Position numbers and translations under genes: made by a program
The notes under the pieces: model-generated
The model's input: the letters and a program-made list of their open reading frames with translations, nothing else
Databases searched by the model: none
What the model was told of the DNA's origin: nothing
Part shown: positions 18,678-27,211 of the stretch, piece after piece
How the letters are laid out: every line of letters begins with the position of its first letter
How positions within the stretch are numbered: the stretch's first letter is position 1
Source of the DNA: Desulfobulbaceae bacterium
Lineage (GTDB): Bacteria; Desulfobacterota; Desulfobulbia; Desulfobulbales; Desulfocapsaceae
Length of the DNA stretch: 46,577 nt
Direction: 5' to 3'
Assembly: GCA_011390165.1 (NCBI GenBank)
Contig: JAABSV010000032.1
Coordinates: 1 to 46,577, forward strand

Positions 18678-18724
18678 GTTAACGATATAAAATATCGTTA
18701 ACACATCGCCACAGATGCTGTCAA
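18678..18724 (-). promoter_or_regulatory. Promoter with perfect 25-bp Zur/Fur-type operator for znuA
   Basis: GTTAACGATAT (18678-18688) and ATATCGTTAAC (18692-18702) are perfect 11-base complements around AAA. This AT-rich palindrome is the size and style of Fur/Zur boxes. A minus-strand TTGACA (18719-18724) lies just upstream and places the palindrome over the -10 region, so a bound repressor would block RNA polymerase. It is 45 bases from the znuA start. Confidence 0.8.
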
Positions 18725-18841
18725 ACTCTTTATTTTATCTTTTAAACCAAATAGATAAACAAATACGGAAGGGAGCCGGCGGAGCAACTGCGTTAGATAT
18801 GCCTGCAGTACGCCACACGCCGGCCGAATCCCTACGCCGCC

Positions 18842-19618
18842 TCAAGAGAGGTTGACCAGCTCAACCTCCCCCACCGCCCCCATTTTGTCGCCACAGACTA
18901 CGACGACCCCGCTAACCCCGGGTATGGCCCTGCCCATTTCGAGAACCACCGCGATTCTGCCAGCAGTGGTTGATGGCGGCCCAAATTCATTCCCCAGCCG
19001 GGTGGCGACGGCATCGGCCAGAGGGGTGGATGGGGCCACGACAGTCACCGAGTCGGCCCGGCCGAAACTGAGGGAGTGGCCCACCGTGCCGGAGGAGGTG
19101 CAGACCGCCAGGGGCATCGCCCTGCTCTGCAGACGGAGGCCAAAACGGAGGCTGAGAGGTGATTCGCCGGCAAAGACCGCCACCGTGCTGTCACAGTGGC
19201 GGTGGAGAAAGATATCGCCACCGTTTTCCACCACGACTTCCCGACACCCCTCGCGGAGCAGGCCCAAGCCGACATATTCGGCAATAGCCCCGGCAACCGC
19301 GGCCATGGGTCCGACCCCCGCCGCCTGGCCGGCGGCCAGCATTGCCCGGATAATCGGCGGTGCCAGTGGATCTTCCGGCAGGGGCAGCAGGGCTTCGGCG
19401 AAGACCGGCAGCAGCTGGATATACCTCTCTATCTGCAAACGGTAGCGGAGGGTGAGTTCCCGGGCGAGAGCGGTTGCCGGCCGGTCGGTCTGGATGTGCA
19501 GATCGGTATCGCGGATTTGAACCTGGCAACTGCAGAGACCGCTTCCTTCAACCAGCCGGCGGTAGGAACGCCGGGTGTAGGATTCCGGTTTTCGCCTGTT
19601 GCCGCGATGTGCCTTCAA
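18842..19618 (-). CDS. UPF0280 (ApbE-like fold) family protein
   Basis: The 258-residue cytoplasmic protein matches the UPF0280 pattern: an N-terminal arginine/tyrosine-rich part (YTRRSYRRLVEGSGLCS), then GVGPMAAVAGAIAEYVG, VVVENGGDIFLH and CTSSGTVGHSLSFGRADSV. These motifs are those of the ApbE flavin-transferase fold, so a cofactor-linked role is possible. The reaction is not established for this family, and it lacks an exported lipobox. Its ATG overlaps the cvpA stop by four bases (ATGA), so the two are coupled. The function call is by family pattern only. Confidence 0.78.
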   Translation of the reverse strand: MKAHRGNRRKPESYTRRSYRRLVEGSGLCSCQVQIRDTDLHIQTDRPATALARELTLRYRLQIERYIQLLPVFAEALLPLPEDPLAPPIIRAMLAAGQAAGVGPMAAVAGAIAEYVGLGLLREGCREVVVENGGDIFLHRHCDSTVAVFAGESPLSLRFGLRLQSRAMPLAVCTSSGTVGHSLSFGRADSVTVVAPSTPLADAVATRLGNEFGPPSTTAGRIAVVLEMGRAIPGVSGVVVVCGDKMGAVGEVELVNLS

Positions 19619-20208
19619 TCAACCTTGCCGCTCCCCGCCTCTTCAGTACGGCCGGGAAGGAGGTACTCTTTGAGGGTATCTATGGCAATGGCCGGTTGCT
19701 GTTGCTCCAAAGCCTTGCGCGCCTCTTCATCACGGATCAGTGTTCGCCCCATCTCCGCCGCGTCGTTTAAGACGTCACAGGTGGTGCAGTCACGCAGCAT
19801 CTGGTTTTCCGGGGCAAGAATGGTCCCCAGCACCATGTGCAGCAGCACCACCAGGATCGCTCCCTTGGCAAAGCCGGCAACTGCCCCGAGGAGACGGTCA
19901 AACCAGCCGACGATGGTCATGTTGATCACCTGGCTGAGGAGCTTGCCAATGAGCATGATGAGGAGATAGACAGCCAGAAAGAGGAGCACGCAGGCGGTGA
20001 AAAAGACCACCTTCGGGTTATCTGATATTTGTCGCAATAGAGGAAATAATCTGTCATGATACTGGCTGGCGACAATATAGCCAAGGTAGAGAGCGAGGAG
20101 ACTGGTCAGCTGTTTCAGCAGCCCCAGCCAGGCACCCCGGCCGATCAGGGCGGCAAGCACCCCCAGAACCACCAGATCATAGGCGGTGAGACTACGCAAA
20201 AGGTCCAT
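19615..20208 (-). CDS. CvpA-family membrane protein
   Basis: The 197-residue protein has four hydrophobic segments between residues 10 and 135 (YDLVVLGVLAALIGRGAWLGL, LALYLGYIVASQ, VVFFTACVLLFLAVYLLIMLI, AVAGFAKGAILVVLLHMVLG). The CvpA hallmark GWFDRLLGAVAGFAKG is present, with a polar cytoplasmic tail after it. CvpA proteins were first linked to colicin V export and are now tied to envelope stress; the exact activity is unknown. The start MDLLRSLTAYDLV at 20208 puts the first helix at the usual distance. Upstream in-frame starts at 20229 and 20337 are less likely. It is followed by UPF0280 with a 4-base overlap. Confidence 0.78.
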   Translation of the reverse strand: MDLLRSLTAYDLVVLGVLAALIGRGAWLGLLKQLTSLLALYLGYIVASQYHDRLFPLLRQISDNPKVVFFTACVLLFLAVYLLIMLIGKLLSQVINMTIVGWFDRLLGAVAGFAKGAILVVLLHMVLGTILAPENQMLRDCTTCDVLNDAAEMGRTLIRDEEARKALEQQQPAIAIDTLKEYLLPGRTEEAGSGKVD

Positions 20209-20458
20209 ATTATACCCCAACGCCCCCATATCCACCCCAGCTGCAGCCCATATCGACCGCAACTCGGTCGGCTCCAGCCGGCCGGAACCAAAAGAAAATA
20301 CCGGCAACCTCTTCCCTGTACCGCTTCCGCACCGCAAAGCGTAACAGGAACTGGTAGAACTGCAACCCTTTTTTCGCGCCCCTCAACCGCCGGACCTTGC
20401 CTGCTCTGCCATCCCTCTCTTCCCGCCAATCTGCCGGGAAGCACCGGCCGACGGCAAA

Positions 20459-20477
20459 CCAGCCAGAAGATGGCTGG
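20459..20477 (+). promoter_or_regulatory. Small hairpin upstream of mutM
   Basis: CCAGCCA (20459-20465) and TGGCTGG (20471-20477) pair perfectly around GAAGA, 48 bases before the mutM start. It may be a leader hairpin. The rest of the 316-base gap between the divergent cvpA and mutM genes shows no clear promoter. Confidence 0.3.
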
Positions 20478-20524
20478 CAGCAGGATGCCTGGCGCCCACT
20501 TCTTGCTCTTCCGCCGTGCTTTGT

Positions 20525-21355
20525 ATGCCGGAACTTCCTGAAGTTGAAGTAATCTGCCGGGGCCTTCGCCCCCACCTCCTGGGGCGGCAGATTGTCGCCG
20601 TCGAGGGCGACGGCCTTTGCCTGCGCCAACCGGTCCCCCTTGAGTCCATGCAGGCCACCCTGCCCGGAGAGATCTTCACCGGGTTGGACCGCCGGGCCAA
20701 ATATTTGCAATTTGCCCTCGCCTCGGGGGCGATGCTGGTCATCCATCTCGGCATGACCGGCAACCTCGGCATCTTCTCCCCGAGCCGGCAACGGGCCAGG
20801 CATGACCATCTGTGGTGGTCTCTGGATGACGGCCGTGAGCTCCGCTACTGCGACAGCCGCCGCTTCGGCATGGTACGCCTGTTGACCCCGGCAGAGACGG
20901 TAAGCCGGGAAGAGACCATTTTTCAAAATCTCGGCCCGGAACCGTTCAGCGACGCCTTCTCCGCCCAAGGCCTCGCCCGCCTGGCCAAAGGTCGGAAGGT
21001 GCCGGTGAAGACCTTCATCATGACCAACCAGGTGGTCACCGGGATTGGCAATATCTACGCCAGTGAAAGTCTCTTTGCCGCCGGCATCCACCCGGCGCGG
21101 CCGGCGGGAAGCCTCAGCCGGCGGCAATGGTCCCGCCTCATCGAGGAGGTCCGCCGCGTATTGCGCGAGGCGATTGCCTGCGGCGGTTCAACGATCAGTG
21201 ACTTTATCAACGCCGACCGGCAACGAGGCTACTTCCAGATCAACTTCCGGGTCTACGGCCGACGGGGGGAACCATGCCACGCCTGCCGGGCACCGATTGA
21301 AGGGCTACGGCTGGCCGGCCGGGCGAGTTACTTCTGCCCCCGCTGCCAGCGATAA
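20525..21355 (+). CDS. mutM: Formamidopyrimidine-DNA glycosylase (Fpg)
   Basis: Fpg removes 8-oxoguanine and formamidopyrimidines and cleaves the abasic site. After removal of Met1, Pro2 is the nucleophile and Glu3 the acid (MPELPEVEVICRGL). A Lys in LDRRAKYLQF corresponds to the conserved Lys near position 57. The helix-two-turn-helix carries the lesion-binding GIGNIYASESLFAAGIHP, and the C-terminal zinc finger is CHAC, 16 residues, CPRC. The length of 276 is normal. The ATG at 20525 is fixed by the MPELPE start, which must be the true N-terminus; an ORF start three codons upstream is excluded by chemistry. It converges on moeA with only 5 bases between stops. Confidence 0.97.
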   Translation: MPELPEVEVICRGLRPHLLGRQIVAVEGDGLCLRQPVPLESMQATLPGEIFTGLDRRAKYLQFALASGAMLVIHLGMTGNLGIFSPSRQRARHDHLWWSLDDGRELRYCDSRRFGMVRLLTPAETVSREETIFQNLGPEPFSDAFSAQGLARLAKGRKVPVKTFIMTNQVVTGIGNIYASESLFAAGIHPARPAGSLSRRQWSRLIEEVRRVLREAIACGGSTISDFINADRQRGYFQINFRVYGRRGEPCHACRAPIEGLRLAGRASYFCPRCQR

Positions 21356-21360
21356 AAGGC

Positions 21361-22596
21361 TTACGGGAGGAGGGGACAGGCAGCAAAGGGGGTGGTGGGC
21401 AGCAGGAGCGTCACCATGCTCCCCGCCGTGAAGCCGGCCGTATCCGGCGGCAGGAGCAGATGGCAGTCAGGCCACTCATGCCTACCTGCCAGCCGGGCCT
21501 GGCAGCGGCCGCCGGCAATGTTCAGAATTGCGGGACGAAGGGTAAGCACCGGTCGGGAATGGAAATGGACGGGTGCCGCCACCTCGGCCTCGACCAGCCG
21601 CGGCCAGAACCCCTCCACCCCCTGCAGACGAAGGAGCAGCGGCCCGACAAGTGCTGCAAAGAGGGTCTGCACGGCCGGCGGTGGCCCGGGCAGGCCGCAG
21701 AAGAGTGTTTCCCCCAGACGGCCGAGGACCAGCGACCCACCTGGCCGCATCTCCAGACGTCGGCAGAAGATCTCGCCCCCGGCTTCGGCAAAGGTCTCGG
21801 CAACCAGATCGTAACGGCCGGGGCCGGAACCACCGGTACTGATGAGAAGTTCCGGGGCATCATTGCCGACCCGGCAAAAGAGCTGCCGGAGCCCTTCCCG
21901 CTCGTCGGTCATCAGGCCGAGATCAACCGCCGGGGCGGCCCCGTAGCGACGGCTCAAGGCCGCCAGAAGGAGTTGGTTGGAGGAGTACTTCTGTCCCGGT
22001 CGGAGCCCCTCCCCTGGAGCGACAAGTTCCCGGCCGGTGCAGAAAAAGTGCACCCGTGGCCGCCGGTAGACCGACAGCGATTCGACGCCGGCGGTGGCCA
22101 GACGCTCAAGCCGAGCGGGATCGAGGACCACCCCGGCCGCCACCAGCAGTTCGCCGCTGCGCACCAGGCTCCCCTGCCGCTGGAGAAAATTTCTGCCGCC
22201 GTCCAGGGCATCTGCCGGAACGGCAACCACACCGCCGTCGCACTGGCAAAGTTCCTGAGGGACTACCCGAACGGTGCCCGACGGCACCGCCGCTCCGGTC
22301 ATCACCGACCAGGCCTCCCCCGGCGAGAGCTGCCGGTCGGTCGGTGGCGCCCCGGCGGCAGTCTCTCCTCTCAGGCGAAAAAATACCGGCTCATCGCTAC
22401 CCGCCGCGGCGTCGGTTGCCAGGGCAAAGCCGTCGCGCAGGGACTCGGTACCGGCTGGCAGCTGCCGCTCCGCCAGGAGCGGTGCGGCAACGACCCGCTC
22501 GGCGGCGGCGTTCAGGGGAAGATGCCGTGTCCGGAGGGCCGGGAGAGCGGCCAGCATCCATTCTATGGCGGCTATGGTGGCTTGCAGGGGGATCAT
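21361..22596 (-). CDS. Molybdopterin molybdenumtransferase MoeA-like protein (divergent)
   Basis: MoeA inserts molybdate into adenylated molybdopterin. The 411-residue protein has the MoeA domain order, with a DGFAL stretch in the place of the usual MDGYA, the MTGAAVPSG motif, PGQKYSSNQ, STGGSGPGRYDLV in the place of TGGVSMGDYD, and FCGLPGPPPAV in the place of CGLPGNPVS. The lysine-bearing PGKPxAFGK segment reads PGGSLVLGRL, so several usually conserved active-site residues are replaced. It may be a specialised or second MoeA paralogue, for example one for tungstate, or an enzyme with reduced activity; I cannot tell. It sits 30 bases downstream of mnmE on the same strand and may be read with it. 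No other molybdenum-cofactor gene is nearby. Confidence 0.8.
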   Translation of the reverse strand: MIPLQATIAAIEWMLAALPALRTRHLPLNAAAERVVAAPLLAERQLPAGTESLRDGFALATDAAAGSDEPVFFRLRGETAAGAPPTDRQLSPGEAWSVMTGAAVPSGTVRVVPQELCQCDGGVVAVPADALDGGRNFLQRQGSLVRSGELLVAAGVVLDPARLERLATAGVESLSVYRRPRVHFFCTGRELVAPGEGLRPGQKYSSNQLLLAALSRRYGAAPAVDLGLMTDEREGLRQLFCRVGNDAPELLISTGGSGPGRYDLVAETFAEAGGEIFCRRLEMRPGGSLVLGRLGETLFCGLPGPPPAVQTLFAALVGPLLLRLQGVEGFWPRLVEAEVAAPVHFHSRPVLTLRPAILNIAGGRCQARLAGRHEWPDCHLLLPPDTAGFTAGSMVTLLLPTTPFAACPLLP

Positions 22597-22626
22597 TGTT
22601 GCCGGTGGCAGGGGTGGGTGCGGCAG

Positions 22627-24018
22627 CTATTTGCCGAGACAGAACTGCGAAAAGATCACGTCGAGAATATCCTCACTGGTGGTTTCGCCGACAATCTCCG
22701 CCAGACAGGCCAGGGTCTCCTGGAGATCGACGGCTATCAGATCGTTACTCAGCCCGCCCTGCAGAGATTCCATCGCCTGCCGACAGGCCACCAGTGCTGC
22801 CAGCAACGCCTGTTTGTGGCGAAAATTCGGGGCACAGCCCTCCTCCTGCCAGGGCTCGCTCGCAGATACCCGGGCGACAATCGCCGCCTTCAGGGCATCA
22901 ATGCCGGTCTGTTCCCGCGCCGACACCGCCACCCACTCACCACTGCTGCCAAGAGACGAGATATCGGGCAGCTCACCCGCTTGGCACAGATCGATCTTGT
23001 TGCACACCACCAGCAGCGGCTTGTGGCTGACCTGTTGATACAGGGAGCGGTCTTCCTCGCTCAAGGGCTGGCCAGCATCAAAGAGGAAAAGGACCAGGTC
23101 GGCGGTATTGATCAGCCCCCGGGCCCTGGCGATCCCCAGGGCCTCGACATCGCCTGCTTCCGAACGGATCCCGGCGGTATCGATCAGACGGACCGGGATT
23201 CCACCGATGTCAACCACCTCTTCAATGGAGTCACGGGTGGTACCGGGCACAGCGGTGACCAGGGCACGGTCCTCCTGAAGGATGGTATTGAGCAGACTTG
23301 ACTTGCCGACGTTGGGCCGACCGGCGATGACAATGGTCAACCCCTCCCGGTAGAGTCGTCCCTGGTCAGCCCCGGCAACCAGCCGCTCCAGCGGCCGTGC
23401 CACTTCAGCGGCCAACCGCGCCAACAGTTCCCTCGGTCGGACAATCTCCACTTCCTCATCGGGAAAATCAATCGCCACTTCAAGGGTTGCCCGTATTTCA
23501 ACGAGACAGCGACGGATGGGGAGAAGCAGCCGGTACAGCCCCCCGGAGAGCTGCTCCTGGGCCAGATCGACCCCTTTACGTGTTTTGGCGGCAAGCAGAT
23601 CCACCACCGCCTCGGCCTGGGTCAGGTCGATTCGCCCGTTGAGAAAGGCCCGCTTGGTAAACTCACCCGGGGCAGCGAGGGCGGCTCCGTCGGCCAGAAC
23701 CAGTTCCAATACCTTCTGCAGGACCAGGAAACTGCCGTGGCAATGGATTTCGACGATATCTTCGCGGGTGTAACTGTTCGGCGCCGCCATATAAACGGCC
23801 AGGACCTCGTCCACCAGCCGGCCATCATCCGGGTGGTGGAGGTGCCCGTAGTAGAGGCGATGGCTGGTGTAGGGGCAGGCGGGGTCGCGGGGACGGAACA
23901 GTCTCTGCAGAATGGGCAGGGCCCGGTGGCCGCTGAGGCGGATGATACCGATACCGCCAACCCCGGGCGGGGTAGCGATGGCGGCAATGGTTTCTTCGGG
24001 CAACTGCATGCCAGGCAT
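22627..24018 (-). CDS. mnmE: tRNA modification GTPase MnmE
   Basis: MnmE works with MnmG (29082-30974) to add the carboxymethylaminomethyl group to uridine 34 of some tRNAs. The 463-residue protein has the folate-binding N-terminal domain (TIAAIATPPGVGGIGIIRLSG). Its G domain carries G1 GRPNVGKS (233-240), the switch GTTRD, G3 DTAG (280-283) and G4 NKID (340-343). A helical domain follows, and the C-terminus ends CLGK (usually CIGK), so the catalytic Cys four residues from the end is kept. The start at 24018 follows GGAGAAGGG and fits the family; an extension to 24177 is rejected. It is 25 bases downstream of jag and forms one run with rpmH-rnpA-yidD-yidC-jag. Confidence 0.96.
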   Translation of the reverse strand: MPGMQLPEETIAAIATPPGVGGIGIIRLSGHRALPILQRLFRPRDPACPYTSHRLYYGHLHHPDDGRLVDEVLAVYMAAPNSYTREDIVEIHCHGSFLVLQKVLELVLADGAALAAPGEFTKRAFLNGRIDLTQAEAVVDLLAAKTRKGVDLAQEQLSGGLYRLLLPIRRCLVEIRATLEVAIDFPDEEVEIVRPRELLARLAAEVARPLERLVAGADQGRLYREGLTIVIAGRPNVGKSSLLNTILQEDRALVTAVPGTTRDSIEEVVDIGGIPVRLIDTAGIRSEAGDVEALGIARARGLINTADLVLFLFDAGQPLSEEDRSLYQQVSHKPLLVVCNKIDLCQAGELPDISSLGSSGEWVAVSAREQTGIDALKAAIVARVSASEPWQEEGCAPNFRHKQALLAALVACRQAMESLQGGLSNDLIAVDLQETLACLAEIVGETTSEDILDVIFSQFCLGK

Positions 24019-24043
24019 GGTGTTTCCCTTCTCCGGCGGTGTC

Positions 24044-25051
24044 TCAGGCCTCCCCACCCTCTTTATTCTCCTGCTCCACCTTTTTTCCCTTCCCCCCCGA
24101 CCGTCGTCGTCCGGAAGGGCGGCTGTTCCCCCTGCTGCCCGGTTTGTAGATGAGAATCTTCTTGAACAGCCCGTCACCGACCGAGCGGCTGCGGATATCC
24201 TTGTCCTCCTGGAGGACCATGTGAACCGCCCGCCGCTCGGAAGGGTTCAACGCCGGCAGGATCTGGGTTTTGCCGTTCTCCTTCACCTGTTCGGCCATGG
24301 CTTTCGCCCTGGTCTTCAACTCGTCCAGCCTTTTTTCCCGAAAATCACCGACGTTAACCGATATCTTCAACCGCTGGCTTACCCTGCGGCTGACAATCTT
24401 GCGAAGGAGATATTGCAGGCTGTCGAGAACCTTGCCATCGGTACCGATCAACTCTTCTTCGAACGGACCGCGCAGGGTGCAGACCACATTGAGGCCGTCG
24501 GCGGCAATACTGAGTTCCATGGGCATGCCCATCAGCGTCACCAGACGTGCCAACTCCTCACGAACTATGGCAAGGCCCTCCGGGCTCACCTCGGCACCTG
24601 CCTCATCATCGACCGGTGCCTCGTCATCTTCCTCCTCATCGAGAGCCACCTCACTTTCCGAGACGTCAGCAGCCACCTCACTTTCCGAGACCTCAAGAAC
24701 CACATCACTCTCCGAGACGTCAACAGCCGCCCCACTCTCCGAGACGTCGATAACCGCCTCAACCTCCGAGGCATCCTCCGGGTCGCCCTCCTCTTCCTCT
24801 TCGGTTGCTCCCCTGGCCGAGTCGGCGAGAAGGGTGCTGACGGCAAAAACCTGCGCCTCAAGTTCTTCACTGCCCGACTTGACCCTGGCACGGATATGGG
24901 CCTTTTTCCGGATCAGGCCAAAGATTCCAGTGGAACCGGTCTCCACCACCTCTATAGCCAACCGTTCCTGTGGCACCCGTAAGGCCGTGCAGGCCTCCCG
25001 GATGGCATCGGCAATCTCTTTGCCGTAAAAATCTCTCTTTTCTCCAGACAT
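24044..25051 (-). CDS. jag: Jag/SpoIIIJ-associated RNA-binding protein
   Basis: The 335-residue protein has the Jag N-terminal domain (KEIADAIREACTALRVPQERLAIEVVETGSTGIFGLIRKKA), a long acidic linker, a KH domain (about residues 178-236, ENLIGTDGKVLDSLQYLLRK region with GTDG) and an R3H domain (NPSERRAVHMVLQEDKDIRSRSVGDG). It ends in a basic tail (SRPSGRRRSGGKGKKVEQ). KH and R3H domains bind single-stranded nucleic acid; Jag is linked to cell-wall elongation control and is co-transcribed with yidC in many bacteria. The linker contains four perfect-frame 9-residue repeats (feature at 24641-24748). I prefer the ATG at 25051 over the GTG at 25054 because GAAGG then sits at 8 bases. Confidence 0.92.
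   Translation of the reverse strand: MSGEKRDFYGKEIADAIREACTALRVPQERLAIEVVETGSTGIFGLIRKKAHIRARVKSGSEELEAQVFAVSTLLADSARGATEEEEEGDPEDASEVEAVIDVSESGAAVDVSESDVVLEVSESEVAADVSESEVALDEEEDDEAPVDDEAGAEVSPEGLAIVREELARLVTLMGMPMELSIAADGLNVVCTLRGPFEEELIGTDGKVLDSLQYLLRKIVSRRVSQRLKISVNVGDFREKRLDELKTRAKAMAEQVKENGKTQILPALNPSERRAVHMVLQEDKDIRSRSVGDGLFKKILIYKPGSRGNSRPSGRRRSGGKGKKVEQENKEGGEA
24641..24748 (-). repeat. Four 27-bp in-frame repeats in jag
   Basis: Four consecutive 9-residue units DVSESGAAV, DVSESDVVL, EVSESEVAA and DVSESEVAL fill residues 103-138 of Jag, and the matching DNA repeats at 27-base spacing. This is an acidic linker between the N-terminal and RNA-binding domains that can change length by slippage. 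Confidence 0.85.
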
Positions 25052-25148
25052 CACATACCCTTCAGTTATCTTCCGTTACCAGCCACCGGGGCATCGTTTT
25101 ACCGGCGGCGCCCAGACCATTCCGGCCCGGTAGGATTTTGCCGGGCGG

Positions 25149-26816
25149 TCAGGCGGTTTTTTTTGAATCACGGTTGATCAGAACCTGCTGGAGAATGGAA
25201 AGCAGGTTGTTGACAAACCAGTAGAGCACCAGTCCGGAAGCAAAATTGAGAAACATGAAAGTGAAAATAACCGGCAAAAACATCATAATCTTTGCCTGGG
25301 TCGGGTCAGCGGTGGTGGGGGTCAGTTTCTGCTGAAAGAACATCGAGGCCCCCATCAAGAGGGTGAGTACCGGCAAACCACCCAGGTAGGGAATATCGAA
25401 CCCGATCCACAGTCGATCCGGGGCGGAAAGGTCGGTGATCCAGAGCATGAACGGGGCATGGCGCAGTTCTATGCTTTGCAGGAGGACCTTGTAGAGGGCA
25501 AAGAAGACCGGAATCTGCAGGACCATCGGCAGGCAGCCACCCAGGGGGTTGACCTTGTAGGTCTTATAAAGGTTCATCACCTCCTGGTTCATCTTGGTCG
25601 GGTCACCTTTGTATTTTTCCTTGATCTTGGCCATCTTCGGCTGCAGCTTCTGCATGTTTTTCATCGACTTCATTCCCTTTTGGGAAATCGGCCAGAAAGC
25701 TGCCTTGAACAGGATGGTTACCAGAATGATTGCCACACCGTAATTATGAAAAACTCCGTAGAACATGTTGAGCAGCCACAGAGTAGGCTTGGCGATCACA
25801 TCAAACCAGCCGAAATTAACCGATTTGTCGAGGTTATAGCCAATCTCTTTGAGCATATCCAGCTTCTTCGGGCCATAGAAGGCATGGTAGCTGTAGACCA
25901 CCTCTTCCCCTGGCTGGAGGGTATCCAGGCTGCCGGAGATGGCGGTCTTAGTCAAATCTTCACTCCCCTGCATGGTGAAGGTGTTGCCGCTACCGTTCAG
26001 GGGAATGATGGCGCAAAGAAAATAATTGCCTTCGTAGCCGGCCCAGTCGATGCTGCCCAGGATACTCTTTGGCCCTTCGGCAAAATCGTCGCTGCTGATC
26101 TCCTGCCGGGCGCCGTCGATGAAGGCTGCCGGTCCGGCAAAGAGAAAACGGTCCACCGGACTGCTGACCCCTTCAAAGCGGCTGTTGATTTGATGCAGTT
26201 GCGGAATCCCCTGGAGGAGCATGCCTGAGTTGTTGGTCACCTTGACCTTCAAGTCGATGAGATAGCTGTCATTCCTGAAGGTGAACAGTTTCTCGACGGT
26301 GAGACCGTTGCCGGCGTCACCGGTCATCCGCAGTTCAGCGCTGCTTTGACCGGCCGTAAAAGCAACCGTCTCCTGATTGCTGTCATAGAGAATCCTGCCA
26401 GCTACGGCTGTTCCCCAGGAGAACTGCAGCGGCAGCCCCTGAGCGGGGTCGACCCGGACCAGTTCCATCCCCGGGGAGTCGTTCTTCGGCGTGTCGGAGT
26501 ATCCCTTCAGGACAAAACTCTTGATCGTCGCGCCATCCTCGGAAATGAGTGCCGAGTAGAGATCAGTCTCCACCTTGACCTGTCGGGGCAAGCGCCCAAA
26601 GGCAGGGGGGGCGGCAGAGGACTCCGGTGCAGGCAGGGCGGCAACCGTACCGGCAGTGGGGGGAGGCGGTGGCGGCGCTTCGGCCGCCGGCGCAACTACT
26701 GGTGCCGGGCTCTGCTCAACGGGTACCGGCTGGTCAAAACCGACAAAGAGGTATTGATATCCGAGAAGAATGACGAAGGAAATAATAATTGCTAAAAATG
26801 CTCTATAGGTATCCAT
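25149..26816 (-). CDS. yidC: Membrane protein insertase YidC
   Basis: YidC inserts proteins into the inner membrane, alone or with the Sec translocon. The 555-residue protein has an N-terminal anchor helix (FLAIIISFVILLGYQYLFVG), a Pro/Ala-rich linker (residues 33-75), the large periplasmic beta-supersandwich (about 80-350), and five C-terminal membrane helices with the hallmark NPLGGCLPMVLQIPVFFALYKVL and FASGLVLYWFVNNLLSI. Positive residues follow the second helix (KGMKSMKNMQKLQPKMAKIKEKY). This is the Gram-negative form. It lies in the run rpmH-rnpA-yidD-yidC-jag. The 167-base gap to yidD contains a T-run preceded by GC-rich sequence on the coding strand, a possible attenuator. Confidence 0.97.
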   Translation of the reverse strand: MDTYRAFLAIIISFVILLGYQYLFVGFDQPVPVEQSPAPVVAPAAEAPPPPPPTAGTVAALPAPESSAAPPAFGRLPRQVKVETDLYSALISEDGATIKSFVLKGYSDTPKNDSPGMELVRVDPAQGLPLQFSWGTAVAGRILYDSNQETVAFTAGQSSAELRMTGDAGNGLTVEKLFTFRNDSYLIDLKVKVTNNSGMLLQGIPQLHQINSRFEGVSSPVDRFLFAGPAAFIDGARQEISSDDFAEGPKSILGSIDWAGYEGNYFLCAIIPLNGSGNTFTMQGSEDLTKTAISGSLDTLQPGEEVVYSYHAFYGPKKLDMLKEIGYNLDKSVNFGWFDVIAKPTLWLLNMFYGVFHNYGVAIILVTILFKAAFWPISQKGMKSMKNMQKLQPKMAKIKEKYKGDPTKMNQEVMNLYKTYKVNPLGGCLPMVLQIPVFFALYKVLLQSIELRHAPFMLWITDLSAPDRLWIGFDIPYLGGLPVLTLLMGASMFFQQKLTPTTADPTQAKIMMFLPVIFTFMFLNFASGLVLYWFVNNLLSILQQVLINRDSKKTA

Positions 26817-26983
26817 GTACGTACCGTAAAGATGATCGCAACAGCGTATGGCCGTCCCGGTTAATCAAACAAAAAAAACACTCCGCCCCCGACAGCCGAT
26901 ACCAAAAGTACGCCAAGCCGGCAGCAGCCATGGTCTTACCAGCTGCCGTTGTTCAGTGTGGCACGACATGGACAACGGTTCGG

Positions 26984-27211
26984 TCAGCGAACCGGGTCAT
27001 AGCCACCACGGGAGAACGGGTGGCAGCGGAGCACCCGGCGCAGGCCAAGAAAGAGACCGCGCAACACCCCGTATTTCTCAATCGCTTGAATGGTATAGGT
27101 GGAACAGCTCGGAAAAAAACGACACGCCGGAGGCAGCAGGGGCGAGATAAAATAGCGGTACCCCCGCACCAACCCGATACAGCTTACTACCGGCAGACGA
27201 CGCCAGTTCAT
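26984..27211 (-). CDS. yidD: Membrane protein insertion efficiency factor YidD
   Basis: The 75-residue protein has the YidD pattern: an amphipathic N-terminus ([22 protein letters not shown]), the cysteine motif [20 protein letters not shown] and the closing [13 protein letters not shown]. It is thought to attach to the inner face of the membrane and help YidC insert some proteins. It overlaps the rnpA stop by four bases, so the two are translated together. It is intact and of normal size. Confidence 0.95.
   Translation of the reverse strand: MNWRRLPVVSCIGLVRGYRYFISPLLPPACRFFPSCSTYTIQAIEKYGVLRGLFLGLRRVLRCHPFSRGGYDPVR

Noticed and set aside
20208..20213. TATAAT just before the cvpA start codon
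   Set aside because: Used as a -10 box it would start transcription inside the gene; it is probably chance.
21460..23301. A 613-residue plus-strand frame opposite moeA and mnmE
   Set aside because: It overlaps two genes with clear motifs and has no ribosome-binding site or recognisable domain.
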